Source: Streptomonospora litoralis (GTDB lineage Bacteria; Actinomycetota; Actinomycetes; Streptosporangiales; Streptosporangiaceae). From it: 64,000 bases of DNA. Under the pieces are notes generated by a model. That model had not been told where the DNA came from. It saw only the letters and a program-made list of their open reading frames with translations, and did no database searches. A program made the translations under genes and the position numbers. This document shows, piece by piece, positions 1 to 7,572 of the stretch (position 1 is the first letter of the stretch; each line of letters begins with the position of its first letter). The stretch lies in contig NZ_CP036455.1 of assembly GCF_004323735.1 (NCBI RefSeq), forward strand, positions 3,653,101-3,717,100. Direction: 5' to 3'.

Positions 1-60
1 GTTGCGCCCGTGTTGCGGGAACAGGGTAAGAAGCCGCTGTCGCCCTGCTGTTGCGCCCGA
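1..60 (+). repeat. Short direct repeat upstream of the biosynthetic operon
   Basis: The 10-mer GTTGCGCCCG occurs at 1-10 and again at 51-60, exactly 50 bp apart, with a partial match GTTGCGGG at 12-19. The repeats lie upstream of the first gene of the operon and could be binding sites for a pathway regulator. No regulator gene is seen beside them in the window, and the left edge cuts off further context. I could not find a convincing -35/-10 pair here. Confidence 0.3.
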
Positions 61-149
61 CTTGCGTGCGGTTCAGTAGAAATATTCCGCGTCGGAGCAC
101 CGCCGCCCGCACCGGCGGCGGCATCGGCCCGCTAATGAAGGAGACGCGT

Positions 150-1367
150 GTGACACCGCCATCGGCCTGGGGCGTGCTAGCAGAAAGATTGGCCGCCACG
201 CAGCGGCGCGTTCGGTCACTGGAATCCGAGCCGGACCGGCGCAACAGTTTCCTGCCCTACACAGTCGAACGCGATTCGGCCTATGCCGAATTCGAGGGCT
301 CGCGGCTGCTGATGATGTCCGGTTACAGCTACCTGGGCCTGGCGGGCGACGAACGGGTGGTCGCGGCCGCGAAGTCGGCGGTGGACACCTACGGCACCGG
401 CAACCACGGCGTCCGCGCGCTGGCCGGCACCATCCCGCTGCACGAGGAGCTGGAAGCGGAGATCGCCCGCTTCGCCGGGCGCGAGGCCGCGATCGCGTTC
501 GGCTCCGGCTACGCCGCCAACGTCGGCACGGTGGGCGGCCTGGTCGGGGCCGGCGACACCGTGTTCATCGACAAGTACGACCACGCCAGCATCGTCGACG
601 GCTGCCGGCTGAGCGGGGCCGAGGTGACCCGGTTCCGCCACAACGACGTCGAGCACCTGGGGCGGCGGCTGGCCGCCTCCCGCACCCGCGGCCTGCGGCT
701 GGTCATCGTGGACAGCGTCTACTCCATGGACGGCGACATCGCGCCCCTTCCGCAGCTGCGGCGGGTCTGCGACGAGCACGACGCGCTGCTGATGGTCGAC
801 GAGGCCCACGCCCTGGGGGTCATCGGCGCATCGGGCGGCGGCATCGAGGACCACTTCGGCGGCGAGGTCCGGGTCGACGTGAAGCTGGGGACGCTGTCCA
901 AGGCGATCCCGTCGATGGGCGGCTGGGTGGCGGGCGACCAGGCGCTGATCGGCCACCTGCGGTACGCGGCGCGGCCCTTCCTGTTCTCCGCCGCGCTGGC
1001 TCCGGCACAGGCTGCTGCCGCGCTGGAGTCCCTGCGCATCCTGCGCGCCGAGCCGGAACGGGTCGCCCACACCCAGCACGAGTCCGCGCGGCTGCGCGAT
1101 CTGCTCTCCGCGGCGGGTCTGCGCACCGCGGCGAGTGAGACGGCGGTGATCCCGCTGATCGCGGGCGGCGACGAGACCGCCTACGACTTCGCGACCGCCT
1201 GCCGCCACGAGGGCGTCATCGCCCTGCCGGTGGTCACCCCGGCCGTGCCCAACGACCTGGCCCGGCTGCGGATCGCGGTCACCGCGCGGCACAGCAAGGC
1301 CGACATCGACTTCGCCGCGGAAGCCTTCCTCAAGGCCGCGCGCACCTCGGCCGTACTGCCGTCCTGA
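150..1367 (+). CDS. Alpha-oxoamine synthase (PLP-dependent, BioF/KBL-like)
   Basis: A 405-residue member of the alpha-oxoamine synthase family, which joins an amino acid to an acyl thioester with loss of CO2 (8-amino-7-oxononanoate synthase, 2-amino-3-ketobutyrate ligase; PigH/RedN in prodiginine synthesis contain this domain). Family marks are visible: the DEAHALGVIG segment that holds the PLP-ring aspartate, and the Schiff-base lysine in LGTLSKAIPSMGG at about residue 251. The chosen GTG at 150 has AAGGAG (138-143) six bases upstream; an ATG at 135 and one at 51 are in frame but lack this spacing. It is free-standing, without the carrier domains fused to it in PigH. The substrate is unknown. 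As first gene of the operon it probably supplies an amino ketone to the pathway. Confidence 0.85.
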   Translation: MTPPSAWGVLAERLAATQRRVRSLESEPDRRNSFLPYTVERDSAYAEFEGSRLLMMSGYSYLGLAGDERVVAAAKSAVDTYGTGNHGVRALAGTIPLHEELEAEIARFAGREAAIAFGSGYAANVGTVGGLVGAGDTVFIDKYDHASIVDGCRLSGAEVTRFRHNDVEHLGRRLAASRTRGLRLVIVDSVYSMDGDIAPLPQLRRVCDEHDALLMVDEAHALGVIGASGGGIEDHFGGEVRVDVKLGTLSKAIPSMGGWVAGDQALIGHLRYAARPFLFSAALAPAQAAAALESLRILRAEPERVAHTQHESARLRDLLSAAGLRTAASETAVIPLIAGGDETAYDFATACRHEGVIALPVVTPAVPNDLARLRIAVTARHSKADIDFAAEAFLKAARTSAVLPS

Positions 1368-1396
1368 AGACACCGTTGGAGCGGACGCGAGTTCCG

Positions 1397-2632
1397 ATGC
1401 GCAATTCATCCAGACCACCCGTCGCCATCACCGGCTGGGGCGTCGTGACGCCGGCCGGCTGCAGCCCCGACGACCTGTGGGCCGGCCTGCGGGCCGGAAA
1501 GTCCACCGCCGCCGTCCTCACCTCACCGGAACTGGCCCGCCACCGGATGCACATCGGCTGTGCGGTGCGCGGGCTGGACGGGGCCCGCGAGGTCTCGGCC
1601 AAGGACGCCCGCAGACTCGACCCGTTCACGGTGTACGGCACCACGGCGGCGTTGGCGGCCCACCGCGACGCCGGCTCCCCTGCGCCCGAGCCCGGCCGCG
1701 GCGCGATCGTCGTCGGCAACGCCGTCGGCGGCCGCTCCACCAGCGACAGCCAGAGCCGCAACTACGTGGAGCAGGGCCCGGGGCGGGTCAACCCGCTCAT
1801 GCCGCTGATGACCATGCCCAACGCCGCCGCGGCGCGGATCGCCATGGACCTGGGATGGCAGGGCCCCGCCACGACCATCGCCACCACCTGCTCCAGCGGC
1901 GCGGACGCGGTGGGCCACGCCCTGCTGCTCCTGCAGACGGGCCGGGCCGACGCGGTGCTCGCCGGCGGCTGCGAATGCACGCTGACGCCCGTCACCCTCG
2001 CCGCCTTCGGCAATCTCAACGCCGTCTCCAAGCGCGTCGACCGGCCCGAGCACGCCTGCCGCCCCTTCGACACCGACCGGGACGGGTTCGTGATGGGAGA
2101 GGGCGCCGGATTCGTGCTGCTGGAGCGCAGCGCCGACGCCCGCGCCCGCGGAGCCGCGCCTTACGCGGAGATCGCCGGGTACGGCTCCACCTCCGACGCC
2201 TACCACCTGTCCATGCCCCGCCCCGACGGCAGCGGCGCCGCCGACGCCATGGCCCAGGCCATCTCCGACGCGGGGCTGGCGCCCTCCGACATCGTGCACG
2301 TCAACGCCCACGGCACCGCCACTCCGCACAACGACCGGGCCGAGGCCGCAGCGCTGCACCGGGTGTTCGGCGCCCACCAGCCGCCGGTCACCGCGCCCAA
2401 GGGCGTCCTCGGGCATTTGATCGGCGCGGCCGGCGCCGTCGAGCTCGTAGCGACGGTGCAGGCCATGGCGCGCTGCGAGGTCCCGCCCACGGCCAACCAC
2501 GAGCGGGCCGAACCCGGCCTGGAGATCGACGTCGTGCACGGTGAACCGCGCGCGGTGCACTCGGGCCCGGCACTGACCAACTCCTTCGGATTCGGCGGCC
2601 ACAACGCCGCCCTGGTGGTGACACCCGGATGA
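1397..2632 (+). CDS. Ketosynthase, FabF/KAS II-like
   Basis: A 411-residue stand-alone beta-ketoacyl synthase. The catalytic triad is intact: Cys165 in TTCSSGADA, His305 in NAHGTATPHND and His340 in GHLIGAAGAVE. It should carry out decarboxylative Claisen extension of a carrier-bound starter with malonyl-carrier. In prodiginine pathways a ketosynthase of this kind (PigJ/RedX) extends pyrrolyl-S-carrier before an oxoamine synthase acts, and the same pairing occurs here. A TTG at 1376 is an alternative start (418 residues); neither start has a strong ribosome site. The gene begins 29 bp after the oxoamine synthase and its end overlaps the MaoC gene by ATGA. No acyltransferase or chain-length factor is visible, so malonyl loading would come from elsewhere. 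Confidence 0.85.
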   Translation: MRNSSRPPVAITGWGVVTPAGCSPDDLWAGLRAGKSTAAVLTSPELARHRMHIGCAVRGLDGAREVSAKDARRLDPFTVYGTTAALAAHRDAGSPAPEPGRGAIVVGNAVGGRSTSDSQSRNYVEQGPGRVNPLMPLMTMPNAAAARIAMDLGWQGPATTIATTCSSGADAVGHALLLLQTGRADAVLAGGCECTLTPVTLAAFGNLNAVSKRVDRPEHACRPFDTDRDGFVMGEGAGFVLLERSADARARGAAPYAEIAGYGSTSDAYHLSMPRPDGSGAADAMAQAISDAGLAPSDIVHVNAHGTATPHNDRAEAAALHRVFGAHQPPVTAPKGVLGHLIGAAGAVELVATVQAMARCEVPPTANHERAEPGLEIDVVHGEPRAVHSGPALTNSFGFGGHNAALVVTPG

Positions 2633-3513
2633 CCGCTCCCCGACCCGCGACCGACGACACCGCTCCGCCGCCCGAGCCCGCCCCGGCATCCCACGTCATG
2701 GCCGACGGGAGCCGGATGGCCCTTCACCGCGCCGCCCTGCGCGCCGACCTGGGGCCCGCGTCGACGCCGGAGCCCTCCCCGATCTACCCGTTCGTGCTCG
2801 CCCACCCCGTGGCCGACGCCACCGTGCGCGGCATGGCCGACGACGGCGCCGAATCGCCGAGCGTCGTCCACCTCGGCCAGGAGATCCGCATCCGGCGGCT
2901 CCCCCGCCCCGCGGAGGAGATCGGCGCCGCCCCGGAGGTCCTGGCCGTGCGCGCGCAACCGGGCGGCTGCAACGTCGCCGTACGCATCACCCTGACGGAC
3001 GCGGCGGGCGAACCGGTGGCCGTGCTGCTCAGCACCGTGCTGCTGTCTGGGGCGTCCCCGGCCCCGTTCGGCACGGCGCACCGCATGAGCGCGCCGGCCC
3101 GAAGCGGATCCGGTGAGGCCGTCGGCGTGACCCACCGCCTGAGCGAGGAGTGGATCGCGGACTACGCCGAGGCGAGCGGCGACCGCAACCCCATCCACCT
3201 GGACCCCGCGGCGGCGCGCGCGGCGGGCTTCGACACGGTGATCGCCCACGGCATGGGGGTGCTGGGGCTGGCCTGCGAGGAGGTCGTCGACCGCTTCGCG
3301 GCCGGCTCCCCCGCACGCGTCCGCTCGATCGGCGCGCGCTTCTCCGCACCGGTGGGGGCCGGTGAGCCCCTCACCATGGCCCTGGAGCCCGACGCCGATC
3401 CCGCCGGCGGCCCCGTCGCGTTCTCCTGCAGGACCGGACGCGGTCTGGCCGTCAAGGGCGGCTGGGTGGAGCTTCACCCCGCCCGCGGAGCTGCGGAGCC
3501 GGACGATGGCTGA
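2629..3513 (+). CDS. MaoC-family hydratase/dehydratase (double hotdog)
   Basis: A 294-residue protein with an N-terminal hotdog-like half (about 40-140) and a C-terminal MaoC half (about 160-285). The C-terminal half carries the hydratase-2 motif YAEASGDRNPIHLD with the catalytic Asp185 and His190, followed by GFDTVIAHGMGVLGL. Such proteins hydrate or dehydrate (3R)-hydroxyacyl / enoyl thioesters. Here it probably processes the beta-carbon of an intermediate made by the upstream ketosynthase, although no ketoreductase is encoded in the visible operon. Start and stop overlap both neighbours, which points to translational coupling. Confidence 0.8.
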   Translation: MTAPRPATDDTAPPPEPAPASHVMADGSRMALHRAALRADLGPASTPEPSPIYPFVLAHPVADATVRGMADDGAESPSVVHLGQEIRIRRLPRPAEEIGAAPEVLAVRAQPGGCNVAVRITLTDAAGEPVAVLLSTVLLSGASPAPFGTAHRMSAPARSGSGEAVGVTHRLSEEWIADYAEASGDRNPIHLDPAAARAAGFDTVIAHGMGVLGLACEEVVDRFAAGSPARVRSIGARFSAPVGAGEPLTMALEPDADPAGGPVAFSCRTGRGLAVKGGWVELHPARGAAEPDDG

Positions 3514-5032
3514 GCTCGCCGACCCCCTCGCCGGGATTCTGCACCAGGTGCGGCACCGGCCCCAGGCGCCCGCGCTCCACTGGCGCGGCACCCGGGTGAC
3601 CTACGGCGGCCTCTACGAGCGGGCGCGCCGCGAATGCGACCGGATCGCCCGCCTGGACTCGCATCCGGGGGAACCGGTCGCGGTGCTGGCCGACAAGTCG
3701 CCGGAGGCGGTGGCGCTGATCCTGGCCTGCCTGCTGCTGCGGCGCCCCTTCCTGCTCCCCTCGACGGCGCTGGCCGACACCCAACTGGCCGACCTGGCCG
3801 CCCAGGCGGGCTGCCGGCAGGTGCTTACCCCCGAGGGGGCGCCCGGGCGGCCGCTGCCCCCGGGGCGGGAGCAGCGGCGCACGCCGCCGCCGGGGACGAC
3901 GTTCATGCTCACCACCTCCGGCTCCACCGGACTGCCCAAGGTCGTGCCGCTGGAGGCGGCCGCCGTGCACCGGTTCGCCGCCTGGGCGGCCCCGGCGTTC
4001 GGGATCGGCCCCGGCACGCCGGTGCTCAACTACGCCCCGCTGAACTTCGACCTGTGCCTGCTGGACGTCTGGGCGTCGCTGGCCCGCGGCGCGCAGGTCG
4101 TGCTGGTCGACCCCGAGCGCGGGCTCGACGGCCGGTATCTTCTCGACCTGGTGCTGGGCTACGGCGTGCAGGTCGTGCAGGCGGTGCCGATGGCCCACGG
4201 GCTGCTCGCCGACGCGGCCGCGGCACGGGGCGCCGATGCACCCTCGGTGCGGCACGCGCTGTTCACCGGCGACGTCATGCCCGAACGCACGCTCTCCGCG
4301 CTGCCGGGACTGTTCCCCCGCGCCCGGCTGTACAACGTCTACGGCTGCACCGAGACCAACGACAGCTTCGTCCACGAGGTCCCCCGCGCCGAGGCGCGCG
4401 CGGCGCAGGGGCCGCCGCCCATCGGGACTCCGCTGCCCGGGGTGCGGGCGCTCGTCCTGGACGAGCGGGGGCAACAGATCGACGGGGCCGGGGCGGGCGA
4501 GCTGTACGTGCGCACGCCGTTCCAGTCGCCGGGCTACCTCGACGCCGCCAAGCGCGCCGAGAGGTTCGCCGGCCACCCGCTGGGACAGGACGACGGCCGC
4601 TGGTACCGCACCGGCGATCTGGTGGAGCGCGACGCCGCCGGCTGCCTGCGGCTCACCGGGCGTGCCGACTTCCAGGTCAAGATCCGGGGAACCGCCGTCA
4701 ACACGGCCGAGGTGGAGCGGGTGCTGCTGAAGCACCCCGATGTGCTGGAGGCGGGGGTCGCCGCCGTCGCCGACCCCGAGACCGGCCGCCGCCTCGTCTC
4801 CGCGGTGCACCGCGCCCCCGGGTCCGGCCTCAACAGCCTCACTCTGCGCGGGCACCTGTCCCGCAACCTGCCGCGAGCGGCCGTACCGCCCGTCCTGCGG
4901 ATCAGCGACGAGCCGCTGGCCAAGACGCCGACCGGAAAGGTCGACCGCGGCGTCCTCGATCACCCGGCGGGCGGCTCCGACCGCCGCCGGGAAGCCGGAA
5001 ACGAACCGACTGCGAAGGGAAGCCCGCTATGA
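3506..5032 (+). CDS. Amino-acid adenylation enzyme (stand-alone A domain)
   Basis: A 508-residue AMP-forming enzyme that should activate an amino acid and load it on the carrier protein encoded next. Visible cores: TTSGSTGLPK (136-145, ATP loop), FDLCLLDVW with Asp182, YGCTETND (279-286), RWYRTGDLV, and the C-terminal AKTPTGK with catalytic Lys478. Asp182 aligns with GrsA Asp235, the residue that binds an alpha-amino group, and the next pocket positions read L and L. That start, D-L-L, is also how I remember the proline-activating PltF signature, but my hand alignment of later pocket positions does not follow proline enzymes, so the substrate is open. The ATG at 3506 overlaps the MaoC stop by 8 bp, and the stop overlaps the carrier start (ATGA). 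Confidence 0.85.
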   Translation: MAELADPLAGILHQVRHRPQAPALHWRGTRVTYGGLYERARRECDRIARLDSHPGEPVAVLADKSPEAVALILACLLLRRPFLLPSTALADTQLADLAAQAGCRQVLTPEGAPGRPLPPGREQRRTPPPGTTFMLTTSGSTGLPKVVPLEAAAVHRFAAWAAPAFGIGPGTPVLNYAPLNFDLCLLDVWASLARGAQVVLVDPERGLDGRYLLDLVLGYGVQVVQAVPMAHGLLADAAAARGADAPSVRHALFTGDVMPERTLSALPGLFPRARLYNVYGCTETNDSFVHEVPRAEARAAQGPPPIGTPLPGVRALVLDERGQQIDGAGAGELYVRTPFQSPGYLDAAKRAERFAGHPLGQDDGRWYRTGDLVERDAAGCLRLTGRADFQVKIRGTAVNTAEVERVLLKHPDVLEAGVAAVADPETGRRLVSAVHRAPGSGLNSLTLRGHLSRNLPRAAVPPVLRISDEPLAKTPTGKVDRGVLDHPAGGSDRRREAGNEPTAKGSPL

Positions 5033-5292
5033 GCCACACGGACGCCATCAGGCAGTTCGTCATCACCGAGTTCCTGCCCGACCTCGACCCCGGCGACCTC
5101 GCCGACGACCACGACCTCATCACCGACAGCGTCATCGACAGCGTCGGCACGCTCAAGCTGATCGCCTGGGTGGAGAACACCTTCGACCTCAGGGTCGGCG
5201 ACACCGAACTGGACCCGGACAACTTCCGCACCGTCACCGCGATCGACTCCTTCATCGCGCGGATGCGCGAGGCCGAAGCGGCGGAGAACTGA
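5029..5292 (+). CDS. Acyl/peptidyl carrier protein
   Basis: An 87-residue acidic free-standing carrier protein. The phosphopantetheine attachment serine is most likely Ser38 in VIDSVGTLKLI; the hydrophobic residues after the serine fit helix II of carrier proteins. A good ribosome site (AAGGGA, about 5014-5019) precedes the ATG, which overlaps the stop of the adenylation gene. The pairing with a stand-alone A domain suggests it holds the activated amino acid while the dehydrogenase-like enzyme (7573-8718) acts on it. It is the only carrier in the visible operon, so the ketosynthase may need it too, or a second carrier outside the window. Confidence 0.88.
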   Translation: MSHTDAIRQFVITEFLPDLDPGDLADDHDLITDSVIDSVGTLKLIAWVENTFDLRVGDTELDPDNFRTVTAIDSFIARMREAEAAEN

Positions 5293-5294
5293 CC

Positions 5295-6353
5295 GTGCAC
5301 GAGGTGATCACCGCCCTGCTGAACCGGCGCCCGGTGACACGGGCCGAGGACTGGCGGTCGCTGTGGGACCGGCTCGGCTCCGGTGGGCTGGACCGGGCCG
5401 AGGCGGCCGCGCTGCTGGGCTCCCTGGCCACCCACCCGCCCGAAGCGCCCACCCTGCGCGCCCTGCTCGACTCGCTCTCCCGGCGCCCGGCGGCATCGGC
5501 CGACCGGTGCTGGCCCGCGACCGTCAACACCGTCGGCACCGGCGGCGGGCCCTCGACGTTCAACGTCTCCACCGCGGCCGCGTTCGTGGCGGCGGCGATG
5601 GGCGTGCGGGTCGTCAAGACGGGCTCGCGCGCCTACAGCAGCCGACTCGGCTCGGTCGATCTGCTGGAGCGGCTGGGGGTGCGCCTGACCGGCTCGCTGG
5701 AGGAGACGGCCGACGCCGTGGACCGCGACGGCATCGCCTTCGCCGGCCCGTTCGTGTATCCGCCGGAGCTGACCGCACTGGCGCGGGCCATGGCGCCGGT
5801 GGCGCTGCGGCCCTTCGGACGCTTCCTCAACGCCGTCGGCCCCTTCCTCGCCGATTTGCCGGTCGCCGCCCAGGTCACGGGCGTCTCGGCGGCCATGCCG
5901 CTGGCCGAGCTCCGCCAGGTGGCACAAGGCGTCGACGACCGCCTGATCTGGCTGTGCACCAACGACCTCGGCGCCGACGAACTGCTCGGTTTCTGCGACA
6001 ACACCGTCTACTCCAACGCCGCAGGAGGCGGCACCCCCGTGCTGCGGCTGCGCCGCGGCGAACTGCTGCCCGAGCGCGGCGGTATCGAGGACCTGCGGCC
6101 GTTCGAGCCGGACGACGCCGTACGCCGCTTCCGCGAGGTGCTGGCCGGTCCCCCGGGTGCGGCCACCGACACCGTCTGCCTCAACGCCGCCGCCGCCGCG
6201 GTGGCGGCGGGCGCGGCCGACGACTGGCCGCAGGCGCTGGACGCCGCCCGGGAGGCGGTCGCCGAGGGGGCCGCCCTCGCCCTCCTCGACCGGCTGCGCG
6301 AGCGGTCCCAGACGCCGGGAACGCTGCAGGCGAGCGGGGGCCGCCATGGCTGA
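5295..6353 (+). CDS. TrpD-like phosphoribosyltransferase with altered acceptor site
   Basis: A 352-residue homologue of anthranilate phosphoribosyltransferase, which transfers ribose-5-phosphate from PRPP to the amine of anthranilate. The PRPP/Mg elements are recognisable: NTVGTGGG followed by TFNVSTAAAF, and Asp228-Glu229, matching the metal-binding D-E pair near 223-224 in studied TrpD. The acceptor site differs: the usual K-H-G-N-R reads K-T-G-S-R (Thr109), the conserved His near 154 is Tyr155, and the arginine of the R-T-I-F-N segment is replaced in my alignment. These are the residues that hold anthranilate in known enzymes, so the acceptor may be a different amine. The GTG start lies 2 bp after the carrier stop; the end overlaps the TrpA-like gene by 8 bp. 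Confidence 0.82.
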   Translation: MHEVITALLNRRPVTRAEDWRSLWDRLGSGGLDRAEAAALLGSLATHPPEAPTLRALLDSLSRRPAASADRCWPATVNTVGTGGGPSTFNVSTAAAFVAAAMGVRVVKTGSRAYSSRLGSVDLLERLGVRLTGSLEETADAVDRDGIAFAGPFVYPPELTALARAMAPVALRPFGRFLNAVGPFLADLPVAAQVTGVSAAMPLAELRQVAQGVDDRLIWLCTNDLGADELLGFCDNTVYSNAAGGGTPVLRLRRGELLPERGGIEDLRPFEPDDAVRRFREVLAGPPGAATDTVCLNAAAAAVAAGAADDWPQALDAAREAVAEGAALALLDRLRERSQTPGTLQASGGRHG

Positions 6354-7179
6354 CTTCTTCTCCCACCGACCGGCCGGCCGTGTGGGACTGGCCGTGTTCC
6401 TCAACGCGGGCGACCCGCCCCTCGACGTCCTGGCCGACGTCGTGCACATGCTGGACGAGGCGGGCGTCGAGTGCCTCGAACTCGCGGTGCCGTTCCCGGA
6501 CTCGGTGACCGACGGGCCGGTGGTGCAGCGCTCGGCGCGGCGCGCGCTCGACCGCGGTACCGACCTCGACGCCGTACTCGCCTTCGTCTCGCGGATACGG
6601 CCCCGCCTGGCCCGGATGCGCATCGCGCTGCTGGCCGACTGGAGCCACTCGCTGAGTCCGCGCGGTCTCGGCGAAGCGCTCGGCGACGTCGCCGAGTCGG
6701 GGGCCGACGCGCTGCTCACCCACGCCCTGCCGCCGCGGATGCGCGACGAGTACTACCGGGCGGCGCGCGAGAGCGGTGTCGCCGTAGTCACCACCTGCTA
6801 CCCGCAGTCGCGCCCGGAGGTCGCGGCCGAGGCCGCCGCCAACGCCACCGGATACCTCTACCTCGTGGCCCGCTACGGGCGCAGCGGCACCGGCCCGGTC
6901 GGCGGGCACGCGGCGCTGGCGGGCACCGTCCGGCGCCTGCGGGAGAGTACAGCCGCCCCGATCGCGCTGGGATTCGGAGTCCGCACACGCGCGGACGTGG
7001 CGGCCGTGGCCGCCTCGGGGGCCGACGCCGCCGTCATCGGATCGGCGGGGGTGACCCGCGTCGAGGAGGCCCAGGAGCAGGGCGCGGACCCGGCGGCCCG
7101 GCTGCGGGAGTTCGTCCTGGAATGCCGTCCGCCCTTGCCCGACCAGACCGCCCAGGAATCCGCCAACAGCACGGCATGA
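6346..7179 (+). CDS. TrpA-like (tryptophan synthase alpha homologue)
   Basis: A 277-residue TIM-barrel protein of the TrpA family, which cleaves indole-3-glycerol phosphate to indole and glyceraldehyde-3-phosphate. Both catalytic acids are kept: Glu45 (LELAVPF) and Asp56 (VTDGP), with the same 11-residue spacing as Glu49/Asp60 of E. coli. The phosphate-site end ([16 protein letters not shown]) is also present. The loop between the two acids reads PDSV where TrpA normally has SDPL, a region that in TrpAB contacts the beta subunit. No TrpB gene is present, so the enzyme may release a free heteroaromatic product, as plant BX1-type lyases do, or cleave an analogue made by its TrpD/F/C-like neighbours. 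Confidence 0.82.
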   Translation: MADFFSHRPAGRVGLAVFLNAGDPPLDVLADVVHMLDEAGVECLELAVPFPDSVTDGPVVQRSARRALDRGTDLDAVLAFVSRIRPRLARMRIALLADWSHSLSPRGLGEALGDVAESGADALLTHALPPRMRDEYYRAARESGVAVVTTCYPQSRPEVAAEAAANATGYLYLVARYGRSGTGPVGGHAALAGTVRRLRESTAAPIALGFGVRTRADVAAVAASGADAAVIGSAGVTRVEEAQEQGADPAARLREFVLECRPPLPDQTAQESANSTA

Positions 7180-7189
7180 GGAGCAGCGC

Positions 7190-7564
7190 ATGATCATCCG
7201 GGACATCGAGAACGTGAAGACCGTCGACTGGGGCAACGGGCTGAGCCGGCGCTTCCTGCTGCAGGAGGACGGTGTCGGCTACAGCATCACCGACACCATC
7301 GTCAGCGCCGGGACCCGCTCCCGCCTGGAGTACCGCAACCACCTGGAGTCCTGCTACTGCATCGAGGGGTCGGGGGCCGTCATCGAGCTGGACGGCACCG
7401 TCCACCCGCTCCGCCCCGGGCGGATGTACTCCCTCGACAAGCACGACGCGCATTTCCTGGTGGCCGACCCCGACACCGACCTGCGGCTGGTGTGCGTCTT
7501 CACCCCGGCTCTGCAGGGCGACGAGGCCCACCGCCTCGACGAGTCCCTCGCCTCGGCGTACTGA
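7190..7564 (+). CDS. Ectoine synthase (EctC) homologue, orphan
   Basis: A 124-residue cupin closely resembling EctC along its whole length. EctC is an iron-dependent cyclo-dehydratase that closes the tetrahydropyrimidine ring of ectoine. The iron ligands known from EctC are present: Glu in YCIEGSG, Tyr in RMYSLDKHD and His in HDAHFL. The N-terminal SRRFLL...DGVGYSITDT and YRNHLE segments also match the family. EctA, EctB and EctD are absent, and the gene sits inside a metabolite operon with its own GAGGAG ribosome site (7178-7183). I infer a ring-closing dehydration on a pathway intermediate rather than ectoine synthesis, though import of N-acetyl-diaminobutyrate as substrate cannot be excluded. 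Confidence 0.85.
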   Translation: MIIRDIENVKTVDWGNGLSRRFLLQEDGVGYSITDTIVSAGTRSRLEYRNHLESCYCIEGSGAVIELDGTVHPLRPGRMYSLDKHDAHFLVADPDTDLRLVCVFTPALQGDEAHRLDESLASAY

Positions 7565-7572
7565 GGACCGGC

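Noticed and set aside
3452-4963. 503-codon open frame on the minus strand across the adenylation gene
   Set aside because: It is the antisense shadow of a well-recognised A domain; its product has Gly/Arg/Val-rich composition without domain features. The same holds for 216-1418, 4902-6719, 16160-17917 and similar long antisense frames, which are expected at this GC content.
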